DNA of 64,000 nucleotides, taken from Flavihumibacter cheonanensis (GTDB lineage: Bacteria > Bacteroidota > Bacteroidia > Chitinophagales > Chitinophagaceae). The stretch's first letter is position 1. Each line of letters opens with the position of its first letter. Of the stretch, positions 45,518 to 54,737 are shown one piece after another. Below the pieces are notes generated by a model. The model saw only the letters and a program-made list of their open reading frames with translations. It ran no database searches and was not told the origin of the DNA. The DNA lies in contig NZ_JAKRWF010000001.1 of assembly GCF_022352215.1 (NCBI RefSeq), positions 620,001 to 684,000 on the forward strand. Direction: 5' to 3'. The translations under genes and the position numbers were made by a program.

Positions 45518-46583
45518 TTTTCCCTTGCTGAAACCCCTGCGGATGCTGTTGTTTCCGTTTTCACTGGTTTATTGGCTGGTCATTTTTGTACGCAACAAAC
45601 TCTATGATGCGAATATCCTGAAAGCAGCAAAGTTTAATATTCCCATTATATGCGTGGGCAATATTGCCGCAGGCGGAACCGGTAAATCCCCCATGGTGGA
45701 ATGGATTCTGCGACAGTTTGAAAAAGAGATGAAACTGGCCACCCTCAGCAGAGGGTATAAACGCAAAACCAGGGGTTATGCGCTGGCCAATGATACCACC
45801 ACGGCATTGGAAATTGGGGATGAACCCATGCAGTTCCACCTGAAGTTTCCGGAGGTTTCAGTAGCGGTTGGAGAAGAACGGGTAGTGGCAGTGCCTTTAC
45901 TGCTGCATGATCGGCCGGATACCCAACTGATTGTGCTGGATGATGCATTTCAGCATCGGGCAATTGAGGCGGGGTTGAATATTGTGCTAACGGATTACAG
46001 TAATTTATACACGCGCGACTGGTACCTGCCAACAGGAGATTTGAGAGATGAAAAGCGAAGTGCTGCAAGAGCGGATATAATTGTGGTAACTAAATGTCCG
46101 CTTAACCTGAGCCAGGAAGATGCAGAACAAATCCGGCAGGAATTGAATCCGGCTTCTCATCAGCAGGTTTATTTTGCTGGCATCACTTATGGCAAACCCT
46201 ATCAGTTGGTAGAAAGACAGGAAACAGTATTAGGTGCTGAAATGGAAGTATTACTGGTAACTGGTATTGCGAATCCCAAGCCGCTTAAACGGTACCTGGC
46301 CAATCAGGTGAGCAGTTATGAGCAACTGGCGTACAGTGATCACCATATTTTCACGATTGATGATGTAAAAGAAATCCAGCGCAGGTTTAATCAGTTGGGA
46401 GGAGATCAGAAGATGATCCTGACCACTGAAAAGGATGCGGTTCGGTTAATAAAATTCCAGCAGGAGTTGAGGGACTGGCCGATTTATGTGTTGCCCATCG
46501 AAATGGTATTTTTATTTGATGCCGGGGAGCGGGTTCGCACGATAATCGGTACATTTAGTAAACAGTATTTACCTTCTGCTTAA
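45507..46583 (+). CDS. lpxK: tetraacyldisaccharide 4'-kinase
   Basis: A 358-residue inner-membrane-associated kinase that adds the 4'-phosphate in lipid A synthesis. The N-terminal membrane helix (LLFPFSLVYWLVIFV) is followed by a P-loop GNIAAGGTGKSPMVEWIL (near 49-66), SRGYKRKTRGYAL, IVLDDAFQHR and LTTEKDAVRL. ATG 45507 is chosen, with ATG 45498 also in frame. It overlaps the upstream gene by 11 bp. Confidence 0.93.
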   Translation: MNFNFPLLKPLRMLLFPFSLVYWLVIFVRNKLYDANILKAAKFNIPIICVGNIAAGGTGKSPMVEWILRQFEKEMKLATLSRGYKRKTRGYALANDTTTALEIGDEPMQFHLKFPEVSVAVGEERVVAVPLLLHDRPDTQLIVLDDAFQHRAIEAGLNIVLTDYSNLYTRDWYLPTGDLRDEKRSAARADIIVVTKCPLNLSQEDAEQIRQELNPASHQQVYFAGITYGKPYQLVERQETVLGAEMEVLLVTGIANPKPLKRYLANQVSSYEQLAYSDHHIFTIDDVKEIQRRFNQLGGDQKMILTTEKDAVRLIKFQQELRDWPIYVLPIEMVFLFDAGERVRTIIGTFSKQYLPSA

Positions 46584-46593
46584 CTATGAAAAA

Positions 46594-48639
46594 ATGAGTA
46601 AAAAGAAATCTTCTTCAAAGAAAAATAAGGCAAAGGGAACTGGACCTGAATTGCCGGTCGGTAGATTGGATATAACCAGAAGTGGAATGGGATTTGTGAT
46701 CATTGAGGGACTGGAACAGGATATACTGGTCAAGCCAAATGACTTCAATACCGCCTTACATGGAGATAAAGTAAAAGTGCAGGTGATGCGTTCCTCCGGA
46801 AGAGGTGGCGGACGCCTGCAGGGAATGATTACTGATGTAATGGAGCGTAAGCAACAATCTTTCCTGGGTAAAATAGAACTGAGTAAAAGTTTTGCATTTT
46901 TCATTCCTGAAACAGACAAACCGATGCCGGATATTTATATCCCGCTGGATAAACTGCATGGGGCTGAGAATGGCGCAAGGGCAGTAGTGAAAATTGTGGA
47001 ATGGTCGAATAATAAGAAGCCGGTAGGGGAAGTGATGGAAGTGCTGAAAGAAGAGGCGGCCAATGATACGGCGATGAAAGAGATCCTGCTGGAAAATGGG
47101 TTTCCACTTTCTTTTCCGGAAGATGTGCTGGAGGAAACAGCCCGCATACCGGAAACGCTGGATGCAAAGGAGATTGCACAACGCAGGGATATGCGGGAGG
47201 TATTGACCTTTACGATAGATCCTATGGATGCAAAGGATTTTGATGATGCTTTATCGATACAATCGGTGAAGGGTGGATACGAAATCGGGGTACATATCGC
47301 GGATGTGAGTTATTATGTAGAACCGGATACCGAGTTGGATAAGGAAGCTTATCTGCGGGCAACCTCTGTGTATTTACCCGACCGGGTGAATCCCATGCTA
47401 CCGGAAAAGATATCCAATGAACTTTGTTCCCTGCGGCCGCATGAAGACAAGTTTACTTTCTCGGCGGTTTTCCTGATCAATGCAAGGGGGGATGTGAAAG
47501 AAAGCTGGCTGGGCAGAACCGTGACCCATTCGGATCATCGCTTTACCTATGAAGAAGTACAGGAGATTATTGAAAATGAAGATGGCCTTTATAAAGAAGA
47601 GATCCTGCTGCTGAATAAATTCGCGCAACGCATGCGCAAACAGCGATTTAAAAAAGGCGCGATTAATTTCTCCTCACAGGAAGTTCGTTTCAAACTGGAT
47701 GAGAACCGAAAGCCGATAGGCATCATGATCAAGGAGAGCAAGGAAGCGCATCAGTTGATTGAAGAGTTCATGTTGCTGGCTAACCGCACTGTAGCAGAAT
47801 TCATCAGTAAGATTGAAGTCAATAAAAAGCCATTGCCCTTTCCATATCGGGTGCATGACCAGCCGGATGAGGAAAAACTTACACCCTTTGCAGCATTTGC
47901 GCGCAAATTCGGACATACCTTTCAGACCAAATCACCGGAGCAGATTGCAGCATCTTTTAACCAGTTGTTACAGGATGTGCAGGGCAAGCCCGAACAACAT
48001 GTGTTGGAGCAATTAGGCATCCGTACCATGGCAAAAGCGGTTTATACGACCAAGAATATAGGCCACTACGGATTAGGGTTTGAGCATTATGCACACTTCA
48101 CTTCTCCCATTCGCCGCTACCCGGATGTATTGGTACATCGCGTGTTGCAGCAGGTGCTGGATGAACAATACCTGCCGGATAAGAAAATGGAAGAGAAGTG
48201 TAAACATTGCAGTGAGCGCGAACGGGCAGCAATGGATTCAGAAAGAGCATCCAACAAATACAAGCAGGTGGAATACCTGATGAATTTCCTGGGGGATGAA
48301 TTTGATGGTGTGATTAGTGGGGTGTCTTCCTTTGGTTTCTGGGTGGAAACGGTTGAACATAAATGTGAGGGATTGGTAAGTATCACTAGTTTGTCGGAGT
48401 ATGATGATTTCCGGCATGTGGAGTCGGATTATATGCTGGCAGGCAGGAGATCGGGCCGGACCTTCCGGATGGGCGATAAAGTGCGCATTAGGGTGGTGGC
48501 AGCTAACCTGGAGAAGCGCCAGCTTGATTACGAGTGGGTAATCGCTACAGCTATCAGAGAAGAAACCGGGGAGGCGAGAGCTAAAAAGGCAGCAGGTAAA
48601 AAAGCAGTAGGAAATAAAAAACAGGGAAAGAAAAAATAA
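46594..48639 (+). CDS. rnr: ribonuclease R
   Basis: A 681-residue exoribonuclease. A Lys/Ser-rich N-terminus precedes the cold-shock OB domains. The RNB catalytic domain shows FTIDPMDAKDFDDALS, with the metal-binding Asp residues, and HIADVSYYVEPDTELDKEA. ARKFGHTF and YTTKNIGHYGLGFEHYAHFTSPIRRYPD follow, then an S1 domain (FDGVISGVSSFGFWV) and a basic tail. It degrades structured RNA from the 3' end. The next gene begins 4 bp downstream. Confidence 0.95.
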   Translation: MSKKKSSSKKNKAKGTGPELPVGRLDITRSGMGFVIIEGLEQDILVKPNDFNTALHGDKVKVQVMRSSGRGGGRLQGMITDVMERKQQSFLGKIELSKSFAFFIPETDKPMPDIYIPLDKLHGAENGARAVVKIVEWSNNKKPVGEVMEVLKEEAANDTAMKEILLENGFPLSFPEDVLEETARIPETLDAKEIAQRRDMREVLTFTIDPMDAKDFDDALSIQSVKGGYEIGVHIADVSYYVEPDTELDKEAYLRATSVYLPDRVNPMLPEKISNELCSLRPHEDKFTFSAVFLINARGDVKESWLGRTVTHSDHRFTYEEVQEIIENEDGLYKEEILLLNKFAQRMRKQRFKKGAINFSSQEVRFKLDENRKPIGIMIKESKEAHQLIEEFMLLANRTVAEFISKIEVNKKPLPFPYRVHDQPDEEKLTPFAAFARKFGHTFQTKSPEQIAASFNQLLQDVQGKPEQHVLEQLGIRTMAKAVYTTKNIGHYGLGFEHYAHFTSPIRRYPDVLVHRVLQQVLDEQYLPDKKMEEKCKHCSERERAAMDSERASNKYKQVEYLMNFLGDEFDGVISGVSSFGFWVETVEHKCEGLVSITSLSEYDDFRHVESDYMLAGRRSGRTFRMGDKVRIRVVAANLEKRQLDYEWVIATAIREETGEARAKKAAGKKAVGNKKQGKKK

Positions 48640-48643
48640 GCCA

Positions 48644-49582
48644 TTGGAAGAATCCATCAGTATAAATAAGTTCATCAGTGATACCGGTTATTGTTCCAGG
48701 AGAGAAGCCGATGACCTGATTGTAGCAGGAAGAGTGTTGTTGAATGGCCGTAAGGCCAAACCCGGAAACCGGGTAAAGCCAGGCGATGAAGTAGAAGTAG
48801 ATGGCAGTTTGATCACGCGTAAGCAAAAAGAGAAGCCGGTATATATCCTGCTCAATAAACCGGTAGGCATAACAACTACTACCGAAGAACACGTGGCCGG
48901 TAATATTATTTCCTTTCTGAATTATCCCAAGCGAGTGTTCCCCATAGGTCGGCTGGATAAAGATTCGGAGGGATTGATCCTGCTTACCAATGATGGCGAT
49001 ATTGTTAACAAAGTGCTGCGTGCGGGTAATGCGCATGAGAAAGAATACCAGGTAAGAGTGAATAAGCCGATTGGTCCGGGTTTTGTGGACCAAATGGAAA
49101 AAGGCATACCTATCCTTGATACGGTAACACTACCCTGTAAGGTTCGGGTAACCGGGAAGCAGCAATTCACGATCATACTAACGCAGGGGCTTAACCGACA
49201 AATCCGGCGTATGTGTGAATACCTTGGTTATGAGGTAACGGCTTTGAGAAGGGTGCGTTTTATGCATCTCACTATCGGAAATCTAGCTATAGGAAAATGG
49301 CGTATGCTGAATGCGGTTGAACTGGAGAAACTGAATGAAGCCATAGAAGATTCGTCCGGACTACCGGTGAAGAGCAAACGAATTAGACCGGAGCGGTTAA
49401 TAAGAGGAAAAGCACCAGCACCTGAAACTAAAGATTCAGTAAAGCCGAAAACATCCGGAGCATCTGGTAAGTCGGAAAATAAAGGTTCCAAACCGGCTTC
49501 CAAACCCGGACCCAAAACTGAAAAAGAGCCCGCAAAAAAGGGCTCTTATAAAGCGTTTCGACAGAAAGGTCGCCAGCGATAA
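48644..49582 (+). CDS. rluF: 23S rRNA pseudouridine synthase, RluF-type, with basic tail
   Basis: A 312-residue enzyme with an S4 domain (INKFISDTGYCSRREADDLIV) and the catalytic GRLDKDSEGLILLTND, where Asp is the nucleophile. LTQGLNRQIRRMCEYLGYEV follows. The match to E. coli RluF (pseudouridine 2604) extends through the end of the catalytic domain and includes a Lys/Pro/Ser-rich tail of some 70 residues. The start is TTG 48644, because no ATG or GTG gives the S4 N-terminus. Confidence 0.9.
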   Translation: MEESISINKFISDTGYCSRREADDLIVAGRVLLNGRKAKPGNRVKPGDEVEVDGSLITRKQKEKPVYILLNKPVGITTTTEEHVAGNIISFLNYPKRVFPIGRLDKDSEGLILLTNDGDIVNKVLRAGNAHEKEYQVRVNKPIGPGFVDQMEKGIPILDTVTLPCKVRVTGKQQFTIILTQGLNRQIRRMCEYLGYEVTALRRVRFMHLTIGNLAIGKWRMLNAVELEKLNEAIEDSSGLPVKSKRIRPERLIRGKAPAPETKDSVKPKTSGASGKSENKGSKPASKPGPKTEKEPAKKGSYKAFRQKGRQR

Positions 49583-49586
49583 CAGG

Positions 49587-49603
49587 GGATGGAATTACCA
49601 TCC
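49587..49603. terminator. stop-codon hairpin at a convergent gene end
   Basis: Arms GGATGG (49587-49592) and CCATCC (49598-49603), loop AATTA. The loop holds the stop codon of the DUF2207 gene (49595-49597, minus strand). It lies 5 bp after the rluF stop. No T run is present. Confidence 0.5.
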
Positions 49604-51730
49604 TCCGCCTCCTCCGCCACCACCACCACCGCCACTTGATCCACCTCCTCTGCTGCCGCCACTGCTGCTGCTGGGAGGGGTGGAAGAGGAAGAAATGGTG
49701 CTGGATAAACCGGAGGATACGCCCCTGGTTAGATCGGCAAATTGCAGGTTTTGTGAAAAGCCCCTTCCGGCATGAAAATAACCGGGTTGATAGCCCTGTT
49801 CCAGTGCTTTTTGCAGGATGGAATCAAATTGTTCCGCCCATTCGTTTTCAACTTTTAATGCAATTGCATAGGGCAGGTAGCGTTCAAAAAGATCCAGTGT
49901 TTTTTCAGGAGGAGCGAGGGTATTGAACATTCGTTGCTCGGTATGTTCCAGGTACATTTTAAAGCCTTCAATGTGGTCGGCGATCTTTCTGCCTTCTATT
50001 GTATAAGCCGGTAGTATCCTGTAAAAAACGATCAGGATAATGAGCAATAGTATCAGGCTGCTGGCTGCAAAAATTCCAAGAGGTACGGTAAAGTTTTGAA
50101 CCAGGAACACAATACTGGCGCCAAAACAAATGAAAAGCAGAAAAGCTCCCCAGAAAATAACACCGCGGTTTAAAGAAAAATAACCCTCTTTTTTGTTGTG
50201 CCCTTTTTCTAATTGGAACTTATTCTTCAGTTGGGTTTCCAGGGAAGTATAAAGTGATCTCAGTGTGCTATTATAAGTACCTGCTTTTAACTGCATGCCA
50301 TAGAGCGCGGAAATATCCAGACCGAATCTTTGCATCAACACACTGGCACTGGGACTGGCAACATGCCTGACATTTTTAAAATTGTATTCGGTACCAGCAA
50401 ACCAGGAACTGCCTTTGTTTACTTCGATTTCCAGTTGTTTTTGAACTGCGGCATCTACCAGGCTGGCAACAAACAGATGAGAGCCATAGTGTTGCTGGTG
50501 GATATATCCTACATCAGCGGGACGTAAACCGGCAGGCGGTTCAAACTGCGGAAAGATGGTACTCTTCTCAGGGTCTTTTCCTTTTTTTCGCCAGATATTC
50601 CAGTAAAAGATAGGAACTAAAAAAAGCACGGCCAGCAGCAAGGGCACCAGCCAGTTGGCACGCATGAAATTCAGGATATCATCTGTTGAGCCGGGAGGAA
50701 TAAGAACCCCTTTCTGGATATCAGCAGCGATGGTGAGTCCCTCGTAGGGTTGGAGTCCGCGGGTTGTCTGAAATAGAATCGTATTACTGGTTGGTTTGGT
50801 AAAGCTGCAGTTTTGTTCGGTAGAGCCCATCACACCTGTATAACATTGCTGAGCACCGATTTCTGCCTGTTGTGGAAATTCAAGAGTAGCAGCAACCGTA
50901 TCAAACCGAAATCCCCAGCCATTGCCATTTACATTCCAATAGAGTTCATCGCGGTCGGGGTGAAATATTAACTGGCGATTGGTTTCATATTTCAGCACAT
51001 AGGTATAGATCCCTTTTGGAAGAACAACATCCGCGTTGCCGATTTGAACACGGGTACCATTGTCAAGAGATTGTGTAGTATAGTTTTCTTCCTTACCATC
51101 AAGGGTAACCGATTTCAGGTTAAATCCGGTATTGACCCAATAGCCTTTCTGATGAAGGTATTTGGTTGGAAAATCGCGCAGGATGCCTCTTTTGATATCA
51201 TCGTTTTCACTGAGCATGCCGCCATCCCCATTGTAAATTCTGATGGTTTCGGTAACCTCAATCTTGCCATCGGGCAGGATCTTTAAGTTGGAATGAAAAT
51301 TCAAAACCCGGTCTGATTCATCCCCTTCTAATAAGGGATGAACTGAAGCGGGTGTGGTTACAATACGTTCTAATGCCTCCTTCAGCTTTGAGAGATAGGC
51401 GGCTTGCCTGGATTGAAAAGCAGCTGAACCAGGGGCTGGGATGCCGGGCCTGAATTTCATATCCAGTTCCCGGAAGGAAAACAGGGAAAGGGATTTCACT
51501 AATTCGGCTATACGCGGCCGGTAGGCATTGTAACGGTCGTTGAAAAGTGATGGTCCCACAGCTTTATTGGCAGCAGCAGCCCGAAGTGTGGAGTTGGTGA
51601 TAGAATCCACCAGGGAAGGTGGAATATAATTAGCAGAATACTCGGTAATGGTGAAGCCTTCCTGCGCAACGGCAGAACGAAGTAACAGGCAGCAACAGCC
51701 AAGCAGGAAAAGCAATCTGAATGTTCGCAT
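49595..51730 (-). CDS. DUF2207 membrane protein with Gly-rich tail
   Basis: A 711-residue protein with a signal peptide (ending AVAQ), a 130-residue N-terminal helical addition, the extracytoplasmic DUF2207 domain (FHSNLKILPDGKIEVTETIRIYNGD, then RGILRDFPTKY), a membrane helix (LVPLLLAVLFLVPIFYWNIW), a cytoplasmic part and a paired helix near 540-590. It ends in a Ser- then Gly-rich tail and Trp, as is usual for the family. The gene follows lemA with an 11-bp gap on the same strand, and the two are widely found together. Function unknown. Confidence 0.85.
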   Translation of the reverse strand: MRTFRLLFLLGCCCLLLRSAVAQEGFTITEYSANYIPPSLVDSITNSTLRAAAANKAVGPSLFNDRYNAYRPRIAELVKSLSLFSFRELDMKFRPGIPAPGSAAFQSRQAAYLSKLKEALERIVTTPASVHPLLEGDESDRVLNFHSNLKILPDGKIEVTETIRIYNGDGGMLSENDDIKRGILRDFPTKYLHQKGYWVNTGFNLKSVTLDGKEENYTTQSLDNGTRVQIGNADVVLPKGIYTYVLKYETNRQLIFHPDRDELYWNVNGNGWGFRFDTVAATLEFPQQAEIGAQQCYTGVMGSTEQNCSFTKPTSNTILFQTTRGLQPYEGLTIAADIQKGVLIPPGSTDDILNFMRANWLVPLLLAVLFLVPIFYWNIWRKKGKDPEKSTIFPQFEPPAGLRPADVGYIHQQHYGSHLFVASLVDAAVQKQLEIEVNKGSSWFAGTEYNFKNVRHVASPSASVLMQRFGLDISALYGMQLKAGTYNSTLRSLYTSLETQLKNKFQLEKGHNKKEGYFSLNRGVIFWGAFLLFICFGASIVFLVQNFTVPLGIFAASSLILLLIILIVFYRILPAYTIEGRKIADHIEGFKMYLEHTEQRMFNTLAPPEKTLDLFERYLPYAIALKVENEWAEQFDSILQKALEQGYQPGYFHAGRGFSQNLQFADLTRGVSSGLSSTISSSSTPPSSSSGGSRGGGSSGGGGGGGGGGGW

Positions 51731-51741
51731 AAGCAGAGCAG

Positions 51742-52299
51742 TTAGGAACCGAATTTTACTTTTGGTACTTCCCGGCTTTCCGGATTTTCTTCAAAAAAGG
51801 GTTCGGCTTTGAAACCGAAAAGGGAGGCAACGATATTACTCGGAAACACTTCCACAGAAGAATTGAGATTGCGGACAGTGGCATTGTAGTACCGGCGGCT
51901 CTGGTTCAGATTGGTTTCAATTTCTTTGAGATCTTGCTGAAGTTGCAGGAAATTCTGATTGGCTTTGAGTTCGGGATAAGCTTCAGCCAAAGCAAAAAAC
52001 TTTGTCAGTGCTGCATTTAGCTGGTTACTTGCTTCCATTTGCTCAGCAGGGGAAGTACCTATCTGCAGTTGATTGCGCCATTTGATAACATCTGTAAGGG
52101 TACTGCTTTCATGGAGCGCATATCCCTTTACTGTTTCAACGAGGTTGGGTATCAGATCGTTCCTTTGTTGCAGGAAAGTGCCAATACCACTCCAGCCTTC
52201 GCGCACCAGTATACGTTGTTTAACCAGGCGGTTGTAAAAATAAATCAATACAATTCCAAGTAGACCAATAAGGAGAATAACCAGGTAGGAAACTGCCAT
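51742..52299 (-). CDS. lemA: LemA family protein
   Basis: A 185-residue protein with one N-terminal membrane helix (VSYLVILLIGLLGIVLIYFY) and the LemA helical domain: YNRLVKQRILVREGWSGIG, LQQRNDLIPNLVETVKGY, LTKFFALAEAYPELKANQNF, IETNLNQSRRYYNATVRNLN. It precedes the DUF2207 gene and probably forms one membrane complex with it. The biochemical role of LemA is not known. Confidence 0.93.
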   Translation of the reverse strand: MAVSYLVILLIGLLGIVLIYFYNRLVKQRILVREGWSGIGTFLQQRNDLIPNLVETVKGYALHESSTLTDVIKWRNQLQIGTSPAEQMEASNQLNAALTKFFALAEAYPELKANQNFLQLQQDLKEIETNLNQSRRYYNATVRNLNSSVEVFPSNIVASLFGFKAEPFFEENPESREVPKVKFGS

Positions 52300-52400
52300 G
52301 AATTAAATTTATTTATAATAATAAGGTTTTTCGTGAAATTCGCCCAAAAGGATTAAACAAGACAAGTAACTGGTATTATTGCAAAAATAATTGTTCAGGG

Positions 52401-54737
52401 ATGAAGAGAGGGTTTTGGGAAATTGCTAAACAAGCACCTGTAGGATTTTGTATACTCACAGGGGATGAATTTATTGTAGAAATGGCGAATGAAGCCTTTC
52501 TCGAAATGGCGGATAAAACAGAAGAGGGGATTTTAAACACGAGAATATTTGATGTTTTTCCGGAAGTTCGGGAATTGGTGGAGCCCGCATTATTAAATGT
52601 GTACCATACCGGTAATCCCTTTACAGCAACGGACTATAAGGTTGATTTGAATAGAAGCGGGAAACTTCAAACGGCCTATTTTAACCTGATATACCAGCCC
52701 TTGCGCAACGATGAAGGCAGCATTTCAGGCATCATGGTCATTGCGATGGAGGTTACTGACCTGGTAGTATCCAGGAAAAAACTGGAGCACCGGGAGAAGA
52801 ATTTTCGCCAGATGGTGATGGAATCTCCCATTGCTATGACGATACTGAGAGGTCGGGAATTAATAATCGAAATGGCGAATGAGCTGATGTTAACCAAATT
52901 TTGGAGGCGGACAGCAGCAGAGGTAAATGGCAGACCCTTATTAGAAGTATTTCCGGAACTGGAAGGGCAGCGATTTCCGGATCTTTTAATGCATGTTTTG
53001 GACTCAGGGGAGGTATGCCGGGATAAAGAGGCGGAAGCAATTGTGGATGCAAAAGATGGGCGTAAAGTATTTTTCATCGATTTTGAATATGCGCCCCTTA
53101 TGGAAGAATCGGGAGAAGGGGTAACGGGTGTTATGGTAAGTGCTTATGATGTTACTGAAACAGTGCTGGCAAAGCGCGCGGCAAAAGAGGCTGAGGAACG
53201 ACTGAAACTAGCGATTGAATCAACTGGAATGGGTACCTATGAGGTAGACCTGGTTGATAATCAAATGACCTATTCCCGTAGTTTTCTTCAAATCTTTGGT
53301 ATGAATCCGGATTTGCCGGTGGATCGAAAAGCATTGGTAAGCAGGATCCATCCGGATGATCTTGAAATCCGGCGCAAGGCGCATGAACGCTCCTTGCAAA
53401 CAGGAGTACTAACTTATGAATTCAGGCTCAACAGGGGAGACAATGAATGGCGTTGGATCAAAGCCTGGGGCAGGGTATTATTCGATGAAGCAGGAAAGCC
53501 TATTCGATTAACCGGGACTATCCTTGATACAACAGAAGAGAAACTCACCTTACTGGCATTAAGAAGCAGCGAAAAAAGATTCAGAACCCTCGCAGATACA
53601 CTGCCAGCCATGGTATGGATAAGTGATCCGGAAGGTAATCTGTATTATTATAACCGATCAGTGTATGAGTATTCCGGGTTTACGCCAGAAGACCTGGCCC
53701 GCGTTGGATGGATCGAGATTGTGCATCCGGAGGACAGAAAGGAAAACATTGAAAAATGGATGCATTCCATCCAAACTGGAGAACCCTTTTTGTTTGAACA
53801 TCGCTTTCGCAGGCAGGATGGTGCCTATCGCTGGCAATTGAGCAGGGCTGTTCCTCAATACAATGAAAACGGGCAGGTAGAAATGTGGGTTGGAAGCAGT
53901 ACGGATATTCACGAGCACAAAATCTTTGCGGATGAACTGGAGCAGCAGGTAAATCAACGCACACAGGAGTTAATCGATTCCAATGAAGCACTGTTAAAAT
54001 CCAATACGGAACTGGCCCAGTTTGCATATGTAGCAAGTCATGATCTGCAAGAACCGCTGCGTAAGATCCAGACTTTTGTAACGATGGTGTCTGACCTTGA
54101 AAGTTCCCGGATTTCTGAAAAGGGAGCAGAAATTCTCCAACGCTTACGGTCAACCGCAGAACGTATGCAGCAACTGGTAATTGATCTGTTATCCTATTCC
54201 AGGGTGAATAAGATGGAAAATCATTTTACCAAAACGGATTTAAACTACCTGGTTCATACCATACTTCAGCAGTTGGAAGAAAGTATTGATCATCGTCAAA
54301 TCAAAATACAACTTGATACCTTGCCTGTTATATGGGCAGTACCTTTTCAGATAGAACAGCTATTTACCAACCTGCTAAGCAATGCCATAAAGTTTTCAGA
54401 TCAGGGTAAATCGGCTAAAATTCAGATTCGATACCAATACCTGCATGCAGGTAAACACACCGAACTAGGATTGAATAATAACTGGACCTATCATAAAATT
54501 GAAGTGGAAGACAATGGGATCGGATTTGATAATGAATATCGGGATAGAATTTTCCAGGTATTTCAACGACTTCATGGAAAAGATACATTTCCTGGAACCG
54601 GAATCGGGTTGGCGATTTGTAAAAAGATCATCGATAATCACCAGGGCCTAATCAAAGCCAGTGGTACCATTGGCAAAGGGGCTATGTTTACCATATTTAT
54701 TCCCAATTTTTCTTCTGAAGGCCCTTCCAATATTTAA
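52401..54737 (+). CDS. soluble multi-PAS sensor histidine kinase
   Basis: A 778-residue kinase without signal peptide or membrane helix. About four PAS-like domains (roughly 5-125, 135-260, 262-385, 390-515) come first, the last with typical PAS_3 motifs (EWRWIKAWGRVLFDEAGKPIR). A short coiled coil is followed by HisKA with ASHDLQEPLRKI (phospho-His near 546), then HATPase with N-box LLSNAIKFS (about 656), G1 EDNGIGF (about 701) and G2 GTGIGLAICKKI (about 731). No response regulator adjoins it. The last 41 bp overlap the convergent P-type ATPase gene. Confidence 0.92.
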   Translation: MKRGFWEIAKQAPVGFCILTGDEFIVEMANEAFLEMADKTEEGILNTRIFDVFPEVRELVEPALLNVYHTGNPFTATDYKVDLNRSGKLQTAYFNLIYQPLRNDEGSISGIMVIAMEVTDLVVSRKKLEHREKNFRQMVMESPIAMTILRGRELIIEMANELMLTKFWRRTAAEVNGRPLLEVFPELEGQRFPDLLMHVLDSGEVCRDKEAEAIVDAKDGRKVFFIDFEYAPLMEESGEGVTGVMVSAYDVTETVLAKRAAKEAEERLKLAIESTGMGTYEVDLVDNQMTYSRSFLQIFGMNPDLPVDRKALVSRIHPDDLEIRRKAHERSLQTGVLTYEFRLNRGDNEWRWIKAWGRVLFDEAGKPIRLTGTILDTTEEKLTLLALRSSEKRFRTLADTLPAMVWISDPEGNLYYYNRSVYEYSGFTPEDLARVGWIEIVHPEDRKENIEKWMHSIQTGEPFLFEHRFRRQDGAYRWQLSRAVPQYNENGQVEMWVGSSTDIHEHKIFADELEQQVNQRTQELIDSNEALLKSNTELAQFAYVASHDLQEPLRKIQTFVTMVSDLESSRISEKGAEILQRLRSTAERMQQLVIDLLSYSRVNKMENHFTKTDLNYLVHTILQQLEESIDHRQIKIQLDTLPVIWAVPFQIEQLFTNLLSNAIKFSDQGKSAKIQIRYQYLHAGKHTELGLNNNWTYHKIEVEDNGIGFDNEYRDRIFQVFQRLHGKDTFPGTGIGLAICKKIIDNHQGLIKASGTIGKGAMFTIFIPNFSSEGPSNI

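Noticed and set aside
46756-47181. 141-codon minus-strand frame in rnr
   Set aside because: Antisense to a well-conserved ribonuclease domain and without any recognisable motif.
49595-49690. Poly-Gly tail of the DUF2207 protein as a sequencing artefact
   Set aside because: A Gly-rich tail ending in Trp is usual for this family, and the frame closes normally.
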